Positions 8,609 through 17,202 of a DNA stretch of 64,000 bases are shown in pieces. The notes below the pieces were generated by a model that was not told where the DNA came from, did no database searches, and saw nothing but the letters and a program-made list of their open reading frames with translations. The DNA is taken from NCBI RefSeq assembly GCF_026013365.1, contig NZ_JAPDOE010000014.1, positions 62,001 through 126,000 on the forward strand. The letters run 5' to 3'. Source of the DNA: Paenibacillus sp. LS1 (GTDB taxonomy: Bacteria; Bacillota; Bacilli; Paenibacillales; Paenibacillaceae). Within the stretch, counting starts at the first letter, position 1. The number at the start of each line of letters is the position of its first letter. The position numbers were made by a program, and so were the translations under genes.

Positions 8609-10516
8609 TCACTTGATAAGACGATTCTGTACAGGGTAAAGCTCATGGACCCAGGAAACTGCAGGGAACTTCTCTATGATCTCATTACCAATTCTCATCA
8701 TGTCTTGTTTTTCATTTTTTTTCTCATAAAGCCTGAAGTTCCGTTCATATACTTCATAGCTGGAATCTAAGTTTAACAATTTGGTATAAAACAATTCTGC
8801 ATCTTCAAGATAACCATTACGGAAACATAAATCTCCTAACAGTCGGATGACCTCCAGATTATTAGGAGAACTTTTAAAGGTAACAATTAACATATCAATA
8901 GCTAGTTCATCAAATTTAAACTCACTAAGGAGTCTACATACTCCTAAATGATTTTTTGTATCGTTATTTATCAGCTTTTCAGTAAGATCCTGGAATAAAT
9001 CAAATTCTTCTATTATTATTAATTGTCTACATAATGAGAATAATACCTGCTGTAGCGTAGAACTGATAGATCCAGTTAACGATTCTCCTGTAAGCAGTTG
9101 TTTAATAACTTTCATCTCTTTATTACCAAAATTCATTAACTTTTGAATTTTATTCACTAAACTTTCTTCCTTAAAGACGTATCCTAAAAGTATAATATCT
9201 TGCGCAATTTCTCTCTTTTCCATGTCATGGATCTCTTCTAATACAGTTCTCATTTGATTCTTATCTTTACCATAAATTTTGGATATAGCATGAATGTGAG
9301 GTTCAGTTGTAATCTTGAATTTTTCCAAATAAACCTTCAGTAATGGATGACGTAAACTGTATAATACGTTCATTAAGTTTTGCAGGTCATTAATATTATT
9401 CATTCTATAGTAATCTTCAATAATCTGTTTAATTTCGTCTAAAGGTTGATTTATTTTTAGGGTGAACTGCAAATAATCTTGTAGCACATGAGCGGAATCC
9501 CCTTTTACTTCCATAGCGTTAATTCTTGCATTGTAACTTTTATCTAACTGGTTGCTTTTCTCATAAACATCTGATAATTGAAGATGAGCCATATAACTTC
9601 CACTACCCTCAGTGATCATCGTCCCTTGATCTCCCAACTCTAGACAATCCAAGAAGCACTTCTCAGCATCTTTGTAATACCCATTGTTCACATATATAAT
9701 GCCCAGAATATATTTCATTTCAGTTTCTAGCGGATAAAGAGCCGTAGCATCATTCAATATCGAGATAGCATCATTAACTTGGCGAGTCTCATTAAGCGCA
9801 AATGCTAACTTCGTGAGCAACTCAGGTATATATATCTTATCCTTACCTAAAGAATACGATTTTTGAAAATAAGGAATCGCTTTCTGAAACTCATTCATAC
9901 CAAAATACGTTTTTCCCATATTAAATAAGTTATAGGCAGTGGGATGCTCTTTAACTTCCAATTTCATTAACGGCAAATTACGCTTATATTTTTTTTCTTC
10001 AAGTATTTCCTCATCCATGTATCCTACATGTTCGATCGTGCAAGCTGACACATCACCAACATACTTGCTGTTGCTCTCCAGTATATTGAGATGCTCATGC
10101 AATCTATTTTCATACTTAAGACCAACATGATTTCGGAACATTCTCACCGCAGTGTGTGTAAAGGATCTATTGAATTTCATGTGATTCTTAATATTAAAAA
10201 CATAATAATCGTAGTCTTTAATCAAGTCTTTTTGTAAATCTACATCTTCTTCTAAATACTCATCAGCATCCATCACTAAAATATAATCAGATTTTGCATG
10301 ATTTATAGCAAAATTCCTCGCTGCAGAGAAATCATTTACCCAGTCAAATGAATAGATATTTGTAGTATATTTTTTCGCTATATCAATAGTTGCATCAGTG
10401 GAGCCTGTGTCTATGATTACAATTTCATTAACCATATTTTTCACACTTTCCAAACAACGCGCTATATACTGTTCCTCATTTTTAACTATCATACAAAGTG
10501 AAACCGATTTGGTCAT
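8609..10516 (-). CDS. Family 2 glycosyltransferase with C-terminal TPR repeats (candidate flagellin glycosyltransferase)
   Basis: The protein has about 635 residues. The N-terminal 230 or so form a GT-A family 2 domain: SLCMIVKNEEQYIARCLESV, EIVIIDTGSTDATIDIAKKY, then LVMDADEYLEE carrying the metal-binding DAD-type motif. The rest is helical and TPR-like, e.g. TAYNLFNMGKTYFGMNEFQK and GIIYVNNGYYKDAEKCFLDC. I prefer the ATG at 10516 (MTKSVSLC) over a GTG at 10525. There is no signal peptide or membrane segment, so it is cytosolic. It sits between hag and flaG, a place where B. subtilis has no gene, and looks clearly more AT-rich than its neighbours. Glycosylation of flagellin is inferred from position; the acceptor and sugar are unknown. 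Confidence 0.85.
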   Translation of the reverse strand: MTKSVSLCMIVKNEEQYIARCLESVKNMVNEIVIIDTGSTDATIDIAKKYTTNIYSFDWVNDFSAARNFAINHAKSDYILVMDADEYLEEDVDLQKDLIKDYDYYVFNIKNHMKFNRSFTHTAVRMFRNHVGLKYENRLHEHLNILESNSKYVGDVSACTIEHVGYMDEEILEEKKYKRNLPLMKLEVKEHPTAYNLFNMGKTYFGMNEFQKAIPYFQKSYSLGKDKIYIPELLTKLAFALNETRQVNDAISILNDATALYPLETEMKYILGIIYVNNGYYKDAEKCFLDCLELGDQGTMITEGSGSYMAHLQLSDVYEKSNQLDKSYNARINAMEVKGDSAHVLQDYLQFTLKINQPLDEIKQIIEDYYRMNNINDLQNLMNVLYSLRHPLLKVYLEKFKITTEPHIHAISKIYGKDKNQMRTVLEEIHDMEKREIAQDIILLGYVFKEESLVNKIQKLMNFGNKEMKVIKQLLTGESLTGSISSTLQQVLFSLCRQLIIIEEFDLFQDLTEKLINNDTKNHLGVCRLLSEFKFDELAIDMLIVTFKSSPNNLEVIRLLGDLCFRNGYLEDAELFYTKLLNLDSSYEVYERNFRLYEKKNEKQDMMRIGNEIIEKFPAVSWVHELYPVQNRLIK

Positions 10517-10676
10517 TATAGTCACTCGTCTCTATTTTAAATTGTGAAAAACACCTTTAGTTCAATTTATATTAATGAGCTTTGTGGTATGCATATTAGG
10601 GATCTTAGCAGACCATACCTCTATCGTTTTCAACTTAATCTTTGCACATTGACCAGTTAAATCAATTTACTTTTCG

Positions 10677-10685
10677 ATTATACCA
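10677..10685 (-). promoter_or_regulatory. Candidate extended -10 promoter for the glycosyltransferase
   Basis: TGGTATAAT at 10685-10677 is an extended -10 (TGn plus a perfect TATAAT). No good -35 is seen. It would give a leader of about 150 nt. Confidence 0.4.
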
Positions 10686-10753
10686 TACGAAAATACCACT
10701 AAAATCGATCAGGTTATATGAACACTTCCAATTTTTAACTAATTAGGCATAGT

Positions 10754-10789
10754 AAAAAAGGTTGCCGATATAAACATCGACAACCTTTT
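10754..10789 (-). terminator. Terminator of hag
   Basis: AAAAGGTTGTCGAT pairs with ATCGGCAACCTTTT (one wobble), with a T run on the minus strand. It lies 26 bp after hag, so hag is separated from the downstream glycosyltransferase. Confidence 0.88.
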
Positions 10790-10814
10790 CTTACCATTAA
10801 ATACTGACTTAAAA

Positions 10815-11708
10815 TTAACGAAGCAATTGCAGAACAGCTTGTGGCTGTTGGTTTGCTTGTGCCAACATTGCTTGGGAAGCTTGAGCCAAGATGTTGTTTT
10901 TCGTTTGGTTCATCATTTCTTTAGCCATGTCTACGTCACGAATACGGGATTCAGCAGCAGACAAGTTCTCGGAAGTTGTTCCCAAGTTGTTAATTGTGTG
11001 CTCCAAACGGTTTTGGTAAGCACCCAATTTTGCACGCTCTGTGGAAACTGTTTCAATTGCACTGTTGATTGTTGTGATTGCAGCATTCGCCGAAGTTGCG
11101 CTAGAAATGCTGATACCACCAGTTACAGCTGCTGCAGTTGCACCAGTTGCGGAAGTAGATCCTGTTGCTGCACCAACACCCAAGCTTGCAGCATCCATCG
11201 CTTTAATTGTGAGAGAGATGTTTTGGTCAGCATTCGCACCGATATGGAAGCTCAGGTTAGCTGCACTAGTTACTGTAGAATCGCTATCTGCGAAACCGTT
11301 AAGCAATTTTTTAGTGTTGAACTCAGTTGTGTTAGAGATACGAGTGATCTCTTTAGCCAACTCATTTACTTCATCTTGCAATGCAGTACGGTCTTTATCC
11401 GTGTTAGTATCATTGGCAGATTGAACAGCCAATTCACGCATACGTTGCAGGATGGAGTGAGTTTCGTTCAATGCACCCTCAGCTGTTTGGATCAAGGAAA
11501 TGCTATCTTGACCGTTTTTAGTAGCCATATCCAAACCGCGGATTTGACCGCGCATTTTTTCGGAAATTGCCAAACCTGCAGCATCGTCACCAGCGCGGTT
11601 GATACGCAGACCGGAAGACAATTTTTCGATAGCCTTGTTTGTGTTAGTTGTGTTTGCACCCAATTGACGGTGAGTGTTCATTGCAGCGATATTGTGGTTG
11701 ATAATCAT
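10815..11708 (-). CDS. hag: Flagellin
   Basis: This is the filament subunit, 297 residues. The ATG at 11708 (MIINHNIAAMNTHRQLGANT) follows AGGGAGGAAA; the upstream extension to 11768 is leader RNA. The conserved N-terminal D0/D1 (KLSSGLRINRAGDDAAGLAI, SEKMRGQIRGL) and C-terminal D1/D0 (LGAYQNRLEHTINNL, ILAQASQAMLAQANQQPQAV) are both intact. The middle is a short Ala/Ser/Thr-rich stretch, so the surface-exposed domains are minimal and offer O-linked glycosylation sites. It has its own sigma-D promoter, CsrA-site leader and terminator, with csrA and fliW just upstream. Confidence 0.98.
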   Translation of the reverse strand: MIINHNIAAMNTHRQLGANTTNTNKAIEKLSSGLRINRAGDDAAGLAISEKMRGQIRGLDMATKNGQDSISLIQTAEGALNETHSILQRMRELAVQSANDTNTDKDRTALQDEVNELAKEITRISNTTEFNTKKLLNGFADSDSTVTSAANLSFHIGANADQNISLTIKAMDAASLGVGAATGSTSATGATAAAVTGGISISSATSANAAITTINSAIETVSTERAKLGAYQNRLEHTINNLGTTSENLSAAESRIRDVDMAKEMMNQTKNNILAQASQAMLAQANQQPQAVLQLLR

Positions 11709-11739
11709 TAGAAATTTCCTCCCTGAAAATAAGTTAGTT

Positions 11740-11753
11740 CCACATCCTTGTGG
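11740..11753 (-). promoter_or_regulatory. CsrA-binding hairpin in the hag leader
   Basis: The minus-strand RNA reads CCACAAGGATGTGG, a CCACA/TGTGG stem with AGGA in the loop. It matches the CsrA consensus ACARGGAUGU. A second GGA lies in the ribosome site AGGGAGGAAA 11-20 nt before the ATG. In B. subtilis CsrA binds two such sites in the hag leader and blocks translation. The leader here starts at the sigma-D promoter at 11807-11833, so the site is in the transcript. Confidence 0.8.
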
Positions 11754-11806
11754 TAAACGCCGCGACATTAAGGTCGGCCGCCCTGCCGAAGCAGCGTCTA
11801 AACTAT

Positions 11807-11833
11807 ATATCGACAGGAAGAGAAGAACTGTTA
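11807..11833 (-). promoter_or_regulatory. Sigma-D promoter of hag
   Basis: The -35 is TAAC (11833-11830), with a 15-bp spacer and -10 GTCGATAT (11814-11807). The consensus is TAAA-N15-GCCGATAT. It falls right after csrA and gives a leader of about 90 nt. Confidence 0.8.
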
Positions 11834-11852
11834 ATAGTAAATTGGAATATTT

Positions 11853-12098
11853 TTATTTTTTTTTGTTTTCAATGCCTTGGAGCAACTCCATAAAAGCAGC
11901 GACACTAGGAGCATCGGGTTTTGCAGACTCTCGATTGGCCTCCTGAATGGATGCATATACCTCTTTCCGAAAGATATCAATTTGCTTGGGGGCGGAGATA
12001 CCAATCCGTACTGTATCACCTTCCACTGCCAATACAGTTACCTCAATATTATCTTGAATGATAATAGATTCTCCCTTTTTACGTGACAATACTAACAT
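11853..12098 (-). CDS. csrA: Carbon storage regulator CsrA
   Basis: CsrA is a dimeric RNA-binding protein that represses translation at GGA motifs. The 81-residue protein has the standard fold: [39 protein letters not shown], then a longer C-terminal tail. The RNA-contact residues L4/R6 and the R in the IDIFRKEV region are present. Its ATG is within 2 bp of the fliW stop, and the ribosome site GGAGGGG lies inside the end of fliW, implying coupled translation. FliW binds CsrA as an antagonist in B. subtilis, and hag, the known target, is the next gene. Confidence 0.97.
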   Translation of the reverse strand: MLVLSRKKGESIIIQDNIEVTVLAVEGDTVRIGISAPKQIDIFRKEVYASIQEANRESAKPDAPSVAAFMELLQGIENKKK

Positions 12099-12099
12099 T

Positions 12100-12543
12100 T
12101 CAGAGCCCCTCCTTCGCCGAAGTCGATTCTTCTGTCCATATGAGATGTTTAGTCACATAGCCTGATTGTTGAAGAACAACTTGCTTGCCTACCCGATGTG
12201 CAGGATTAATTATAACAGGGGCCAAGAGATTCATCGTTGATTTTGTCACCTCTGGATGTATAGTGACTATGGAATATACGGCCACATCATCTTCAATTTT
12301 GAGTTCTTCTTTATCTTCTTCACTCAGTTCAAAACTATAATCCTGTTTAAACTCAAATGGACTGACTGCCAAGAAAGAAAGCTCTTTCTCCGTTAATGAT
12401 TGTAAGTAACTAAATGGTGTGTCTTCCCAAGGGATTAGTGCAAAACTAGTTTCGTTTTCAAAACCAGGCAAACCTCTTGGAAATTGATATATGCTGTTTT
12501 CATCCACTTCAATTTTTCCCCATGTACTTGTCTCAATAAAAAT
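12100..12543 (-). CDS. fliW: Flagellar assembly factor FliW, apparent ATT start
   Basis: FliW binds flagellin or CsrA and couples flagellin synthesis to secretion. The conserved core reads [20 protein letters not shown] with a later [13 protein letters not shown] conventional GTG at 12507 would cut off the family N-terminus. In frame upstream, codons read [12 protein letters not shown], which aligns with B. subtilis MIIDTKYHG if the ATT at 12543 is the start; an AAGGAGG site sits 8 nt before it. A second ATT at 12546 is 5 nt from the site. No ATG, GTG or TTG exists in this frame between the ribosome site and 12507. The protein would be 147 residues, normal for FliW. Identity is sure; the ATT start is an inference. 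Confidence 0.9.
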   Translation of the reverse strand: MFIETSTWGKIEVDENSIYQFPRGLPGFENETSFALIPWEDTPFSYLQSLTEKELSFLAVSPFEFKQDYSFELSEEDKEELKIEDDVAVYSIVTIHPEVTKSTMNLLAPVIINPAHRVGKQVVLQQSGYVTKHLIWTEESTSAKEGL

Positions 12544-12574
12544 AATAAACGCCTCCTTGGCGATGATTTTATAG

Positions 12575-12614
12575 AAAAAAGCTATAGCGGGGTATTATAA
12601 CCGTCTATAGCTTT
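12575..12614 (-). terminator. Terminator-like hairpin between DUF6470 gene and fliW
   Basis: AAAGCTATAG (minus strand, 12614-12605) pairs perfectly with CTATAGCTTT (12587-12578), followed by T. It lies 11 bp after the DUF6470 gene and before the fliW ribosome site. No strong promoter is seen between it and fliW, so partial readthrough is likely. Confidence 0.75.
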
Positions 12615-12624
12615 ACATTATATC

Positions 12625-13194
12625 TTATAATCCCATATCAATCGTAGGCGGAGTGTATTGTATAGAAGCATATTGCTGCACATAAATATCCAACTTACCA
12701 CGTTGATATTCAATCTCTGGTTTGTTCACAATTACATTCATCTCGGATTCCGCTGCTTCAAAGCGAATGTCTGGTGCTTGCGTAAACACACGTACATCCA
12801 CATTATCAGAGGAAGCTGCCGTGCGTGTCTCTGGAAACAGTTTGGCTTGCCAATTCATTCCTACGATATTGGCAATGGTATTGCCTGGTTTGTGGATGGC
12901 TGCCATATCATTCCCCTGTTGCACACGCTCAGCCATATTCTGCATGAATAATTGCTGAATACCCGAATATATCCGGGCATTCATATCGATCATATTTCCG
13001 CCATGATAGGCAGAAAAAGCCTTGGACTGATCCACATTCAGCTCTATTGCATGGCTTTGCACCGTTAATTTACCAGGCTTGGTATGGAGCTGGACCTCTG
13101 CCTTCGGCTGCCGAATCGACTGCTGACCAATGTCTGCATCGATATGCAGTACCGTGGGTGTCGTCTGAATCTGCACAATTGGAAGAGTACTCAC
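12625..13194 (-). CDS. DUF6470 family protein (YviE-like)
   Basis: The 189-residue protein begins with a GTG at 13194 (MSTLPIVQIQTTPTVLHIDA) after an AGGGGAG site. It is rich in short beta-like segments, e.g. PKAEVQLHTKPGKLTVQSHA, and has no signal peptide. Synteny matches B. subtilis yviE, between flgL and fliW, whose family is DUF6470. The biochemical role is unknown; its place implies a part in late flagellar assembly or its control. It ends 11 bp before the hairpin at 12575-12614. Confidence 0.85.
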   Translation of the reverse strand: MSTLPIVQIQTTPTVLHIDADIGQQSIRQPKAEVQLHTKPGKLTVQSHAIELNVDQSKAFSAYHGGNMIDMNARIYSGIQQLFMQNMAERVQQGNDMAAIHKPGNTIANIVGMNWQAKLFPETRTAASSDNVDVRVFTQAPDIRFEAAESEMNVIVNKPEIEYQRGKLDIYVQQYASIQYTPPTIDMGL

Positions 13195-13210
13195 CAGATA
13201 ATCTCCCCTT

Positions 13211-14131
13211 TTATCTCAGAAAATCAACCAATGACTGGGATATAATTTTAGCACCAGCAGAAAGTGAAGCATTATATATGTTTTCTTGGATTTTAGACTT
13301 AATGGATAGTTCAGCGTAATCTGCATCCTCAACCTTTGCTTGCAAATCCGTTAAGTTCACTTCAAGATCACTTAATCTACCTTGCATGAGTTCGACGCGA
13401 TTGGTTTTCGCTCCAATCTCTGCACGAATTGCAAGCATCTTGTTTGTTCGAGTATCAATGTTTGTAAGCTGATCGGATAACTCCTTCTGATCCCCACTGG
13501 CCAGAGCCTGACTAATCGTATTAAAAATTACAAATAGATTATCAGCTTCCGTAGAATCACCAAATACTTCATTACCGGTTACGTTAATTGGTAATTGGAT
13601 ACTCTCACCCACGATAAAATTAATTTTACCGGAATCAGTAACAACGGAAGCAGCATTTGTTGTATCGAACGAACCGTCAGCACTGGTAGGAAAGTCATAA
13701 GGTTTCACATCGTAGGTTTCACCATTGAATACATACTTCCCGTTCAACGTGCTGTTTGAAATATCAACAAGTTGCGCTTTTAATTGTTTGACCTCTTCGT
13801 TGATGCTATCTAGTGCAGATTGCGGGTTAGTCCCCGTAGCTGCCTGCACCGTCAGTTCTCTCAATCGTTGAACTACACTGCCTGCTTGATCCATAACGGT
13901 ATCATTAAAATCCAACCATGATACCGCGCTATCCACATTTTTTTGATACTGCTCATTGGAAGACAGTTCTGCACGATAACGAAGGGAGTACGTAATCCCT
14001 ACCGGATCGTCAGAAGGTTTGTTAATCTTCCGTCCCGTTGCCAATTGAGTTTGTGTACTGTTCATCTGTTGTGCATTCCGGTTCAGGTTAAGAATCAATT
14101 GCGAACTCAACATATTATTTGTAATTCTCAT
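13211..14131 (-). CDS. flgL: Flagellar hook-filament junction protein FlgL
   Basis: FlgL (HAP3) joins hook to filament together with FlgK. The 306-residue protein starts MRITNNMLSSQLILNLNRNA and has flagellin-like ends: LATGRKINKPSDDPVGITYS near the N-terminus and YAELSIKSKIQENIYNASLS near the C-terminus. The order flgK-flgL is conserved, with 24 bp between them. The ATG lies downstream of an AGAAAGGA ribosome site. Confidence 0.97.
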   Translation of the reverse strand: MRITNNMLSSQLILNLNRNAQQMNSTQTQLATGRKINKPSDDPVGITYSLRYRAELSSNEQYQKNVDSAVSWLDFNDTVMDQAGSVVQRLRELTVQAATGTNPQSALDSINEEVKQLKAQLVDISNSTLNGKYVFNGETYDVKPYDFPTSADGSFDTTNAASVVTDSGKINFIVGESIQLPINVTGNEVFGDSTEADNLFVIFNTISQALASGDQKELSDQLTNIDTRTNKMLAIRAEIGAKTNRVELMQGRLSDLEVNLTDLQAKVEDADYAELSIKSKIQENIYNASLSAGAKIISQSLVDFLR

Positions 14132-14155
14132 TGTCTGTTATCTCAGTCCTTTCTA

Positions 14156-15712
14156 TTATCTGCCTACTACGCCGGTAGAGTTAATTAATTTTTCAAGCAA
14201 TTGGTCATATGTGGTCATAAAACGTGCAGAAGCACTATAGGCATGCTGGAATTTGATCATGTTAGCCATTTCTTCATCCAAGGAAACACCACTGACCGAT
14301 TGACGGCGAGTGTCCACTTGTTCTACGAGAAACTCGGAATTGGATGTCTGACGTGCCGCCTCCTGAGATTGAACACCCAACTGTCCAACGATCGCACTAA
14401 ACTGAGCACCAATCGTTGCATTCCGCAAACCATCAATGGATTTCATGGGAGTATCCTTCAAATTAGCCAGCAGATTAGCCAGTGTATTATTACCTTTAAT
14501 TACCGTTTCTGCTCCTGAAGAATCCGTAGTGGTTCGCAGCGAGGTTGCAATTTTATTCGGATCAGCCAAGATTTCGGCATTCAATGAAATATTGCCAGCT
14601 GTAATGGCTGTTCCACCACCCGCTGCTGTAAAGAAAGGTAATCCTGGCGAATTGGTTCCGTCCATACTATATCCAAGCTGATGCAATCCATTTAGGCCTT
14701 TGACCGTAACCTTCAGATCTGTTGCCAGTGTCCGTGCTGCACCTGTATATGTAACTCCATCCAGTACAGTATTATCTGGCAAGATAGAACCCGCAGGAAG
14801 GGTGATCTCAATATCACCGTTGGCAAGCGTATTAGCTAAGTCATCCATTTGTTTCTGATAATCTGTCACCAAAGTATCTCTGGACTTGATCATGCCGTGG
14901 ACCTCGCCGTTGGTGAGCGTGCCTGCTGTATACGCAGCATTCAGAAAAGCAGGGTCTATCGCAACTTGTACCGCGCCGCCCGTGACGAGTGCCTGTCCAT
15001 TCATCTGTACCTGGTATCCTTGCGGAGAATCTGTAACTGTAATGTTCATGATTTTGGAAAGCTTGTCCGTCATCAGATCACGTTGGTCACGCAAATCATT
15101 GGCATTGTCGCCAAGAGACTCGACTTTTACAATAGCGCTATTAAGGTTCGCAATGTTACCAAGGTAGCCCTGGATCTCATTGCTTTTCACAGCGATGTTA
15201 CTGTCCAGATCCTGACTGAGTGCATCGAGTTGGCGACTAATCTGATTCATCGCATCGGTCAGAGCCAACGTCGTTTCTTTTACGATCCGCCGTGCTGTAA
15301 CATCCTCAGGATTTTTACTCAGGTCTGACCATGATTTGTAGAAATTATCCATAACGGTCCGAAAACCAGTGTTTGATGGTTCGTTTACAATAGCTTCAAG
15401 TTTCTCAAGTGTATCTCGTTGAATGGACCAACTCCCGAAGTTGGTATTCTCATTGCGATACTGGTCATCCAAAAATTTCTCACGTACACGTGTAATGGAG
15501 TCAAACTCTACCCCTGTACCGAGCTGCCCTGGTGTTGTGCTATGCAAAAATGCGAACGGCTCCATTGGAATAGATGCCTGCATGTTTACCTTTTGGCGTG
15601 AATAGCCTTCAGTGTTAGCATTGGCTATGTTATGGCCTGTTGTGCTAAGAGCTGTCGTCTGTGTGAACAAACTGCGTTTAGCCGTTTCGATTGAATGAAA
15701 TGTAGATGTCAC
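14156..15712 (-). CDS. flgK: Flagellar hook-associated protein FlgK
   Basis: FlgK (HAP1) is the hook-filament junction protein, 518 residues. The start is a GTG at 15712 (MTSTFHSIETAKRSLFTQTT) 7 nt after GGGGG. The N-terminus has TTGHNIANANTEGYSRQKVN, the axial-protein signature. The C-terminus has GVSLDEEMANMIKFQHAYSA and SARFMTTYDQLLEKLINSTG, both diagnostic. It is the third gene of the flgM-flgN-flgK-flgL unit. Confidence 0.98.
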   Translation of the reverse strand: MTSTFHSIETAKRSLFTQTTALSTTGHNIANANTEGYSRQKVNMQASIPMEPFAFLHSTTPGQLGTGVEFDSITRVREKFLDDQYRNENTNFGSWSIQRDTLEKLEAIVNEPSNTGFRTVMDNFYKSWSDLSKNPEDVTARRIVKETTLALTDAMNQISRQLDALSQDLDSNIAVKSNEIQGYLGNIANLNSAIVKVESLGDNANDLRDQRDLMTDKLSKIMNITVTDSPQGYQVQMNGQALVTGGAVQVAIDPAFLNAAYTAGTLTNGEVHGMIKSRDTLVTDYQKQMDDLANTLANGDIEITLPAGSILPDNTVLDGVTYTGAARTLATDLKVTVKGLNGLHQLGYSMDGTNSPGLPFFTAAGGGTAITAGNISLNAEILADPNKIATSLRTTTDSSGAETVIKGNNTLANLLANLKDTPMKSIDGLRNATIGAQFSAIVGQLGVQSQEAARQTSNSEFLVEQVDTRRQSVSGVSLDEEMANMIKFQHAYSASARFMTTYDQLLEKLINSTGVVGR

Positions 15713-15731
15713 CTGGTTTCCCCCTAATTAA

Positions 15732-16235
15732 TCAGGCACGCGTGTCAAACAGACCGATTCGCCCTGGATTACCGTTCTTATCAGCAGGATGCTGATATGT
15801 GGCATCCTGTTCTGGCCGAGAAGCAAAGATGTCCATTGAAAGATCAATAAACATCAACGATTGCTCGATCAGCTTTTGATTCAGTTGATTGATTTCTTTT
15901 AATTCATGCAGTGTTCCCGCCAGCTTCTTCTGGACTTCAAGCAATCGCAGTTTGTCAGCCGGATCAAAAATCAGCTTCGAGATCTCGGTAATATTCAGGT
16001 TCAGCATGGACTTGATGCCCCGCTCCTGTAGCAGTTCGTGAACTGCACTCTGCCGCTCGATCTCCAATGGCTCCTGTTGTTTCATGAAACGAGATTCTTT
16101 GTTGAGGAGGGCAATGAGTTCATCTACATCATTTTTAACAATGACCTGTCTCTTGACCTCGCTGAGTGCCAGCATATCGCGGTGACTTTGTTCCATTTGC
16201 TGCAAAACTGCAATTAATCTATCCAGTGCTGCCAT
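15732..16235 (-). CDS. flgN: FlgN family flagellar export chaperone
   Basis: This is a 167-residue helical protein (MAALDRLIAVLQQMEQSHRD, VIVKNDVDELIALLNKESRF) between flgM and flgK, matching B. subtilis YvyG/FlgN. FlgN chaperones FlgK and FlgL before export, and both are encoded next. The predicted coiled coil and the length fit. The ATG follows AGGTGATC, and flgM ends 11 bp upstream. Confidence 0.9.
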   Translation of the reverse strand: MAALDRLIAVLQQMEQSHRDMLALSEVKRQVIVKNDVDELIALLNKESRFMKQQEPLEIERQSAVHELLQERGIKSMLNLNITEISKLIFDPADKLRLLEVQKKLAGTLHELKEINQLNQKLIEQSLMFIDLSMDIFASRPEQDATYQHPADKNGNPGRIGLFDTRA

Positions 16236-16246
16236 TACGTGATCAC

Positions 16247-16531
16247 CTATTCCTTATCAAAAGACTTAAAATACGGTAGCAACTTGTCAGCAAGCTTGCT
16301 ACTATCTACCTGATACGTTCCGGAACTCACCTGTTCTTTCAGTTCTTGTATCCGTTGTACGCGTCCTGCATCCTGTGTACGACTTTGTTCCTCAAGCATC
16401 TTCATCGCCTCCGGAGAAATGGATACTTCGTCCTTACGGCGGCTCTTCTTGGCATCAGCCTGCTGATTGGATTCAACGTTCCTTTGATATGAATTGATGG
16501 CGCCAATTCTACTCGGTTCATTGATTTTCAT
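16247..16531 (-). CDS. flgM: Anti-sigma-D factor FlgM
   Basis: FlgM binds and inhibits sigma-D until the hook is complete and FlgM is released from it. The 94-residue protein starts MKINEPSRIGAINSYQRNVE and carries KDEVSISPEAMKMLEE and a C-terminal sigma-binding helix region (LKEQVSSGTYQVDSSKLADK). It heads the flgM-flgN-flgK-flgL unit and is separated from yvyF by a terminator. The hag sigma-D promoter downstream is a likely target of the sigma factor it controls. Confidence 0.95.
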   Translation of the reverse strand: MKINEPSRIGAINSYQRNVESNQQADAKKSRRKDEVSISPEAMKMLEEQSRTQDAGRVQRIQELKEQVSSGTYQVDSSKLADKLLPYFKSFDKE

Positions 16532-16620
16532 TTAACTTGCACTTCCTTCCACATAAGGTTTTTACGACGATATACGTTTTTCTTACTTTATCTTTATGTT
16601 ATCAAAATAATTAGGATAAT

Positions 16621-16655
16621 AAAAAAAACCGATAATCTTTAATAAGTTTATCGGT
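16621..16655 (-). terminator. Terminator after yvyF
   Basis: ACCGATAA pairs with TTATCGGT and is followed by eight T on the minus strand. It lies between yvyF and flgM, so flgM probably has its own promoter in 16532-16620; I could not find a convincing one. Confidence 0.85.
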
Positions 16656-16707
16656 ACGTTTCAAAACATTTGTTATAGCAAAACATGTATTTGAGCCCTC
16701 GCTCCTA

Positions 16708-17112
16708 TTAATCGCGTAGTTTGTCGACAGCATTGTAGGTTCGTCCGCCTACATTGTTGTTATCCTTCTGACCTACTTCACGAGCTGCCCCTGCCAAGTC
16801 TTTCGTTAAACGATTACGGCAAGAGTCACACATATGACCTTCACGAATCAATGTTCCGCACACTTCACAAGGATACATCATATTCGGAGCGTTCTCGATG
16901 GAAATTCGTCCCTCACGGATGAACTTGGTAATGTTCTTAATTGAAACTTCTGTTGCATCGGATAGTTCCTGTATGTTGGTGCCCTTGTTTTCGCGCAAAT
17001 AATCTACACAGATCTGATATTCCTGCTCTATTTCCTTGATACAATTCGAGCATACATCTCGAAAATTCAACGCATATAATTTACCACAGCGAGGACAATT
17101 ACCTAGATTCAT
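16708..17112 (-). CDS. yvyF: YvyF-like flagellar operon protein with zinc ribbons
   Basis: The 134-residue protein has two pairs of Cys-x2-Cys: CPRCGKLYALNFRDVCSNC near the N-terminus and CEVCGTLIREGHMCDSC near the C-terminus, with a helix-turn-helix-like middle (IQELSDATEVSIKNITKFIR). This is the architecture of the TIGR03826/YvyF family, always found before flgM. The metal binding is inferred and its role is not established; a DNA- or RNA-binding regulator is plausible. Confidence 0.93.
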   Translation of the reverse strand: MNLGNCPRCGKLYALNFRDVCSNCIKEIEQEYQICVDYLRENKGTNIQELSDATEVSIKNITKFIREGRISIENAPNMMYPCEVCGTLIREGHMCDSCRNRLTKDLAGAAREVGQKDNNNVGGRTYNAVDKLRD

Positions 17113-17202
17113 CGCTAAAACGCCCCTCTCAAACTTCCATTTCCGAATAGATAATAACTATACATTACCTTATTTTCTCTGATGAAGCCATAGTCTATTT
17201 AC

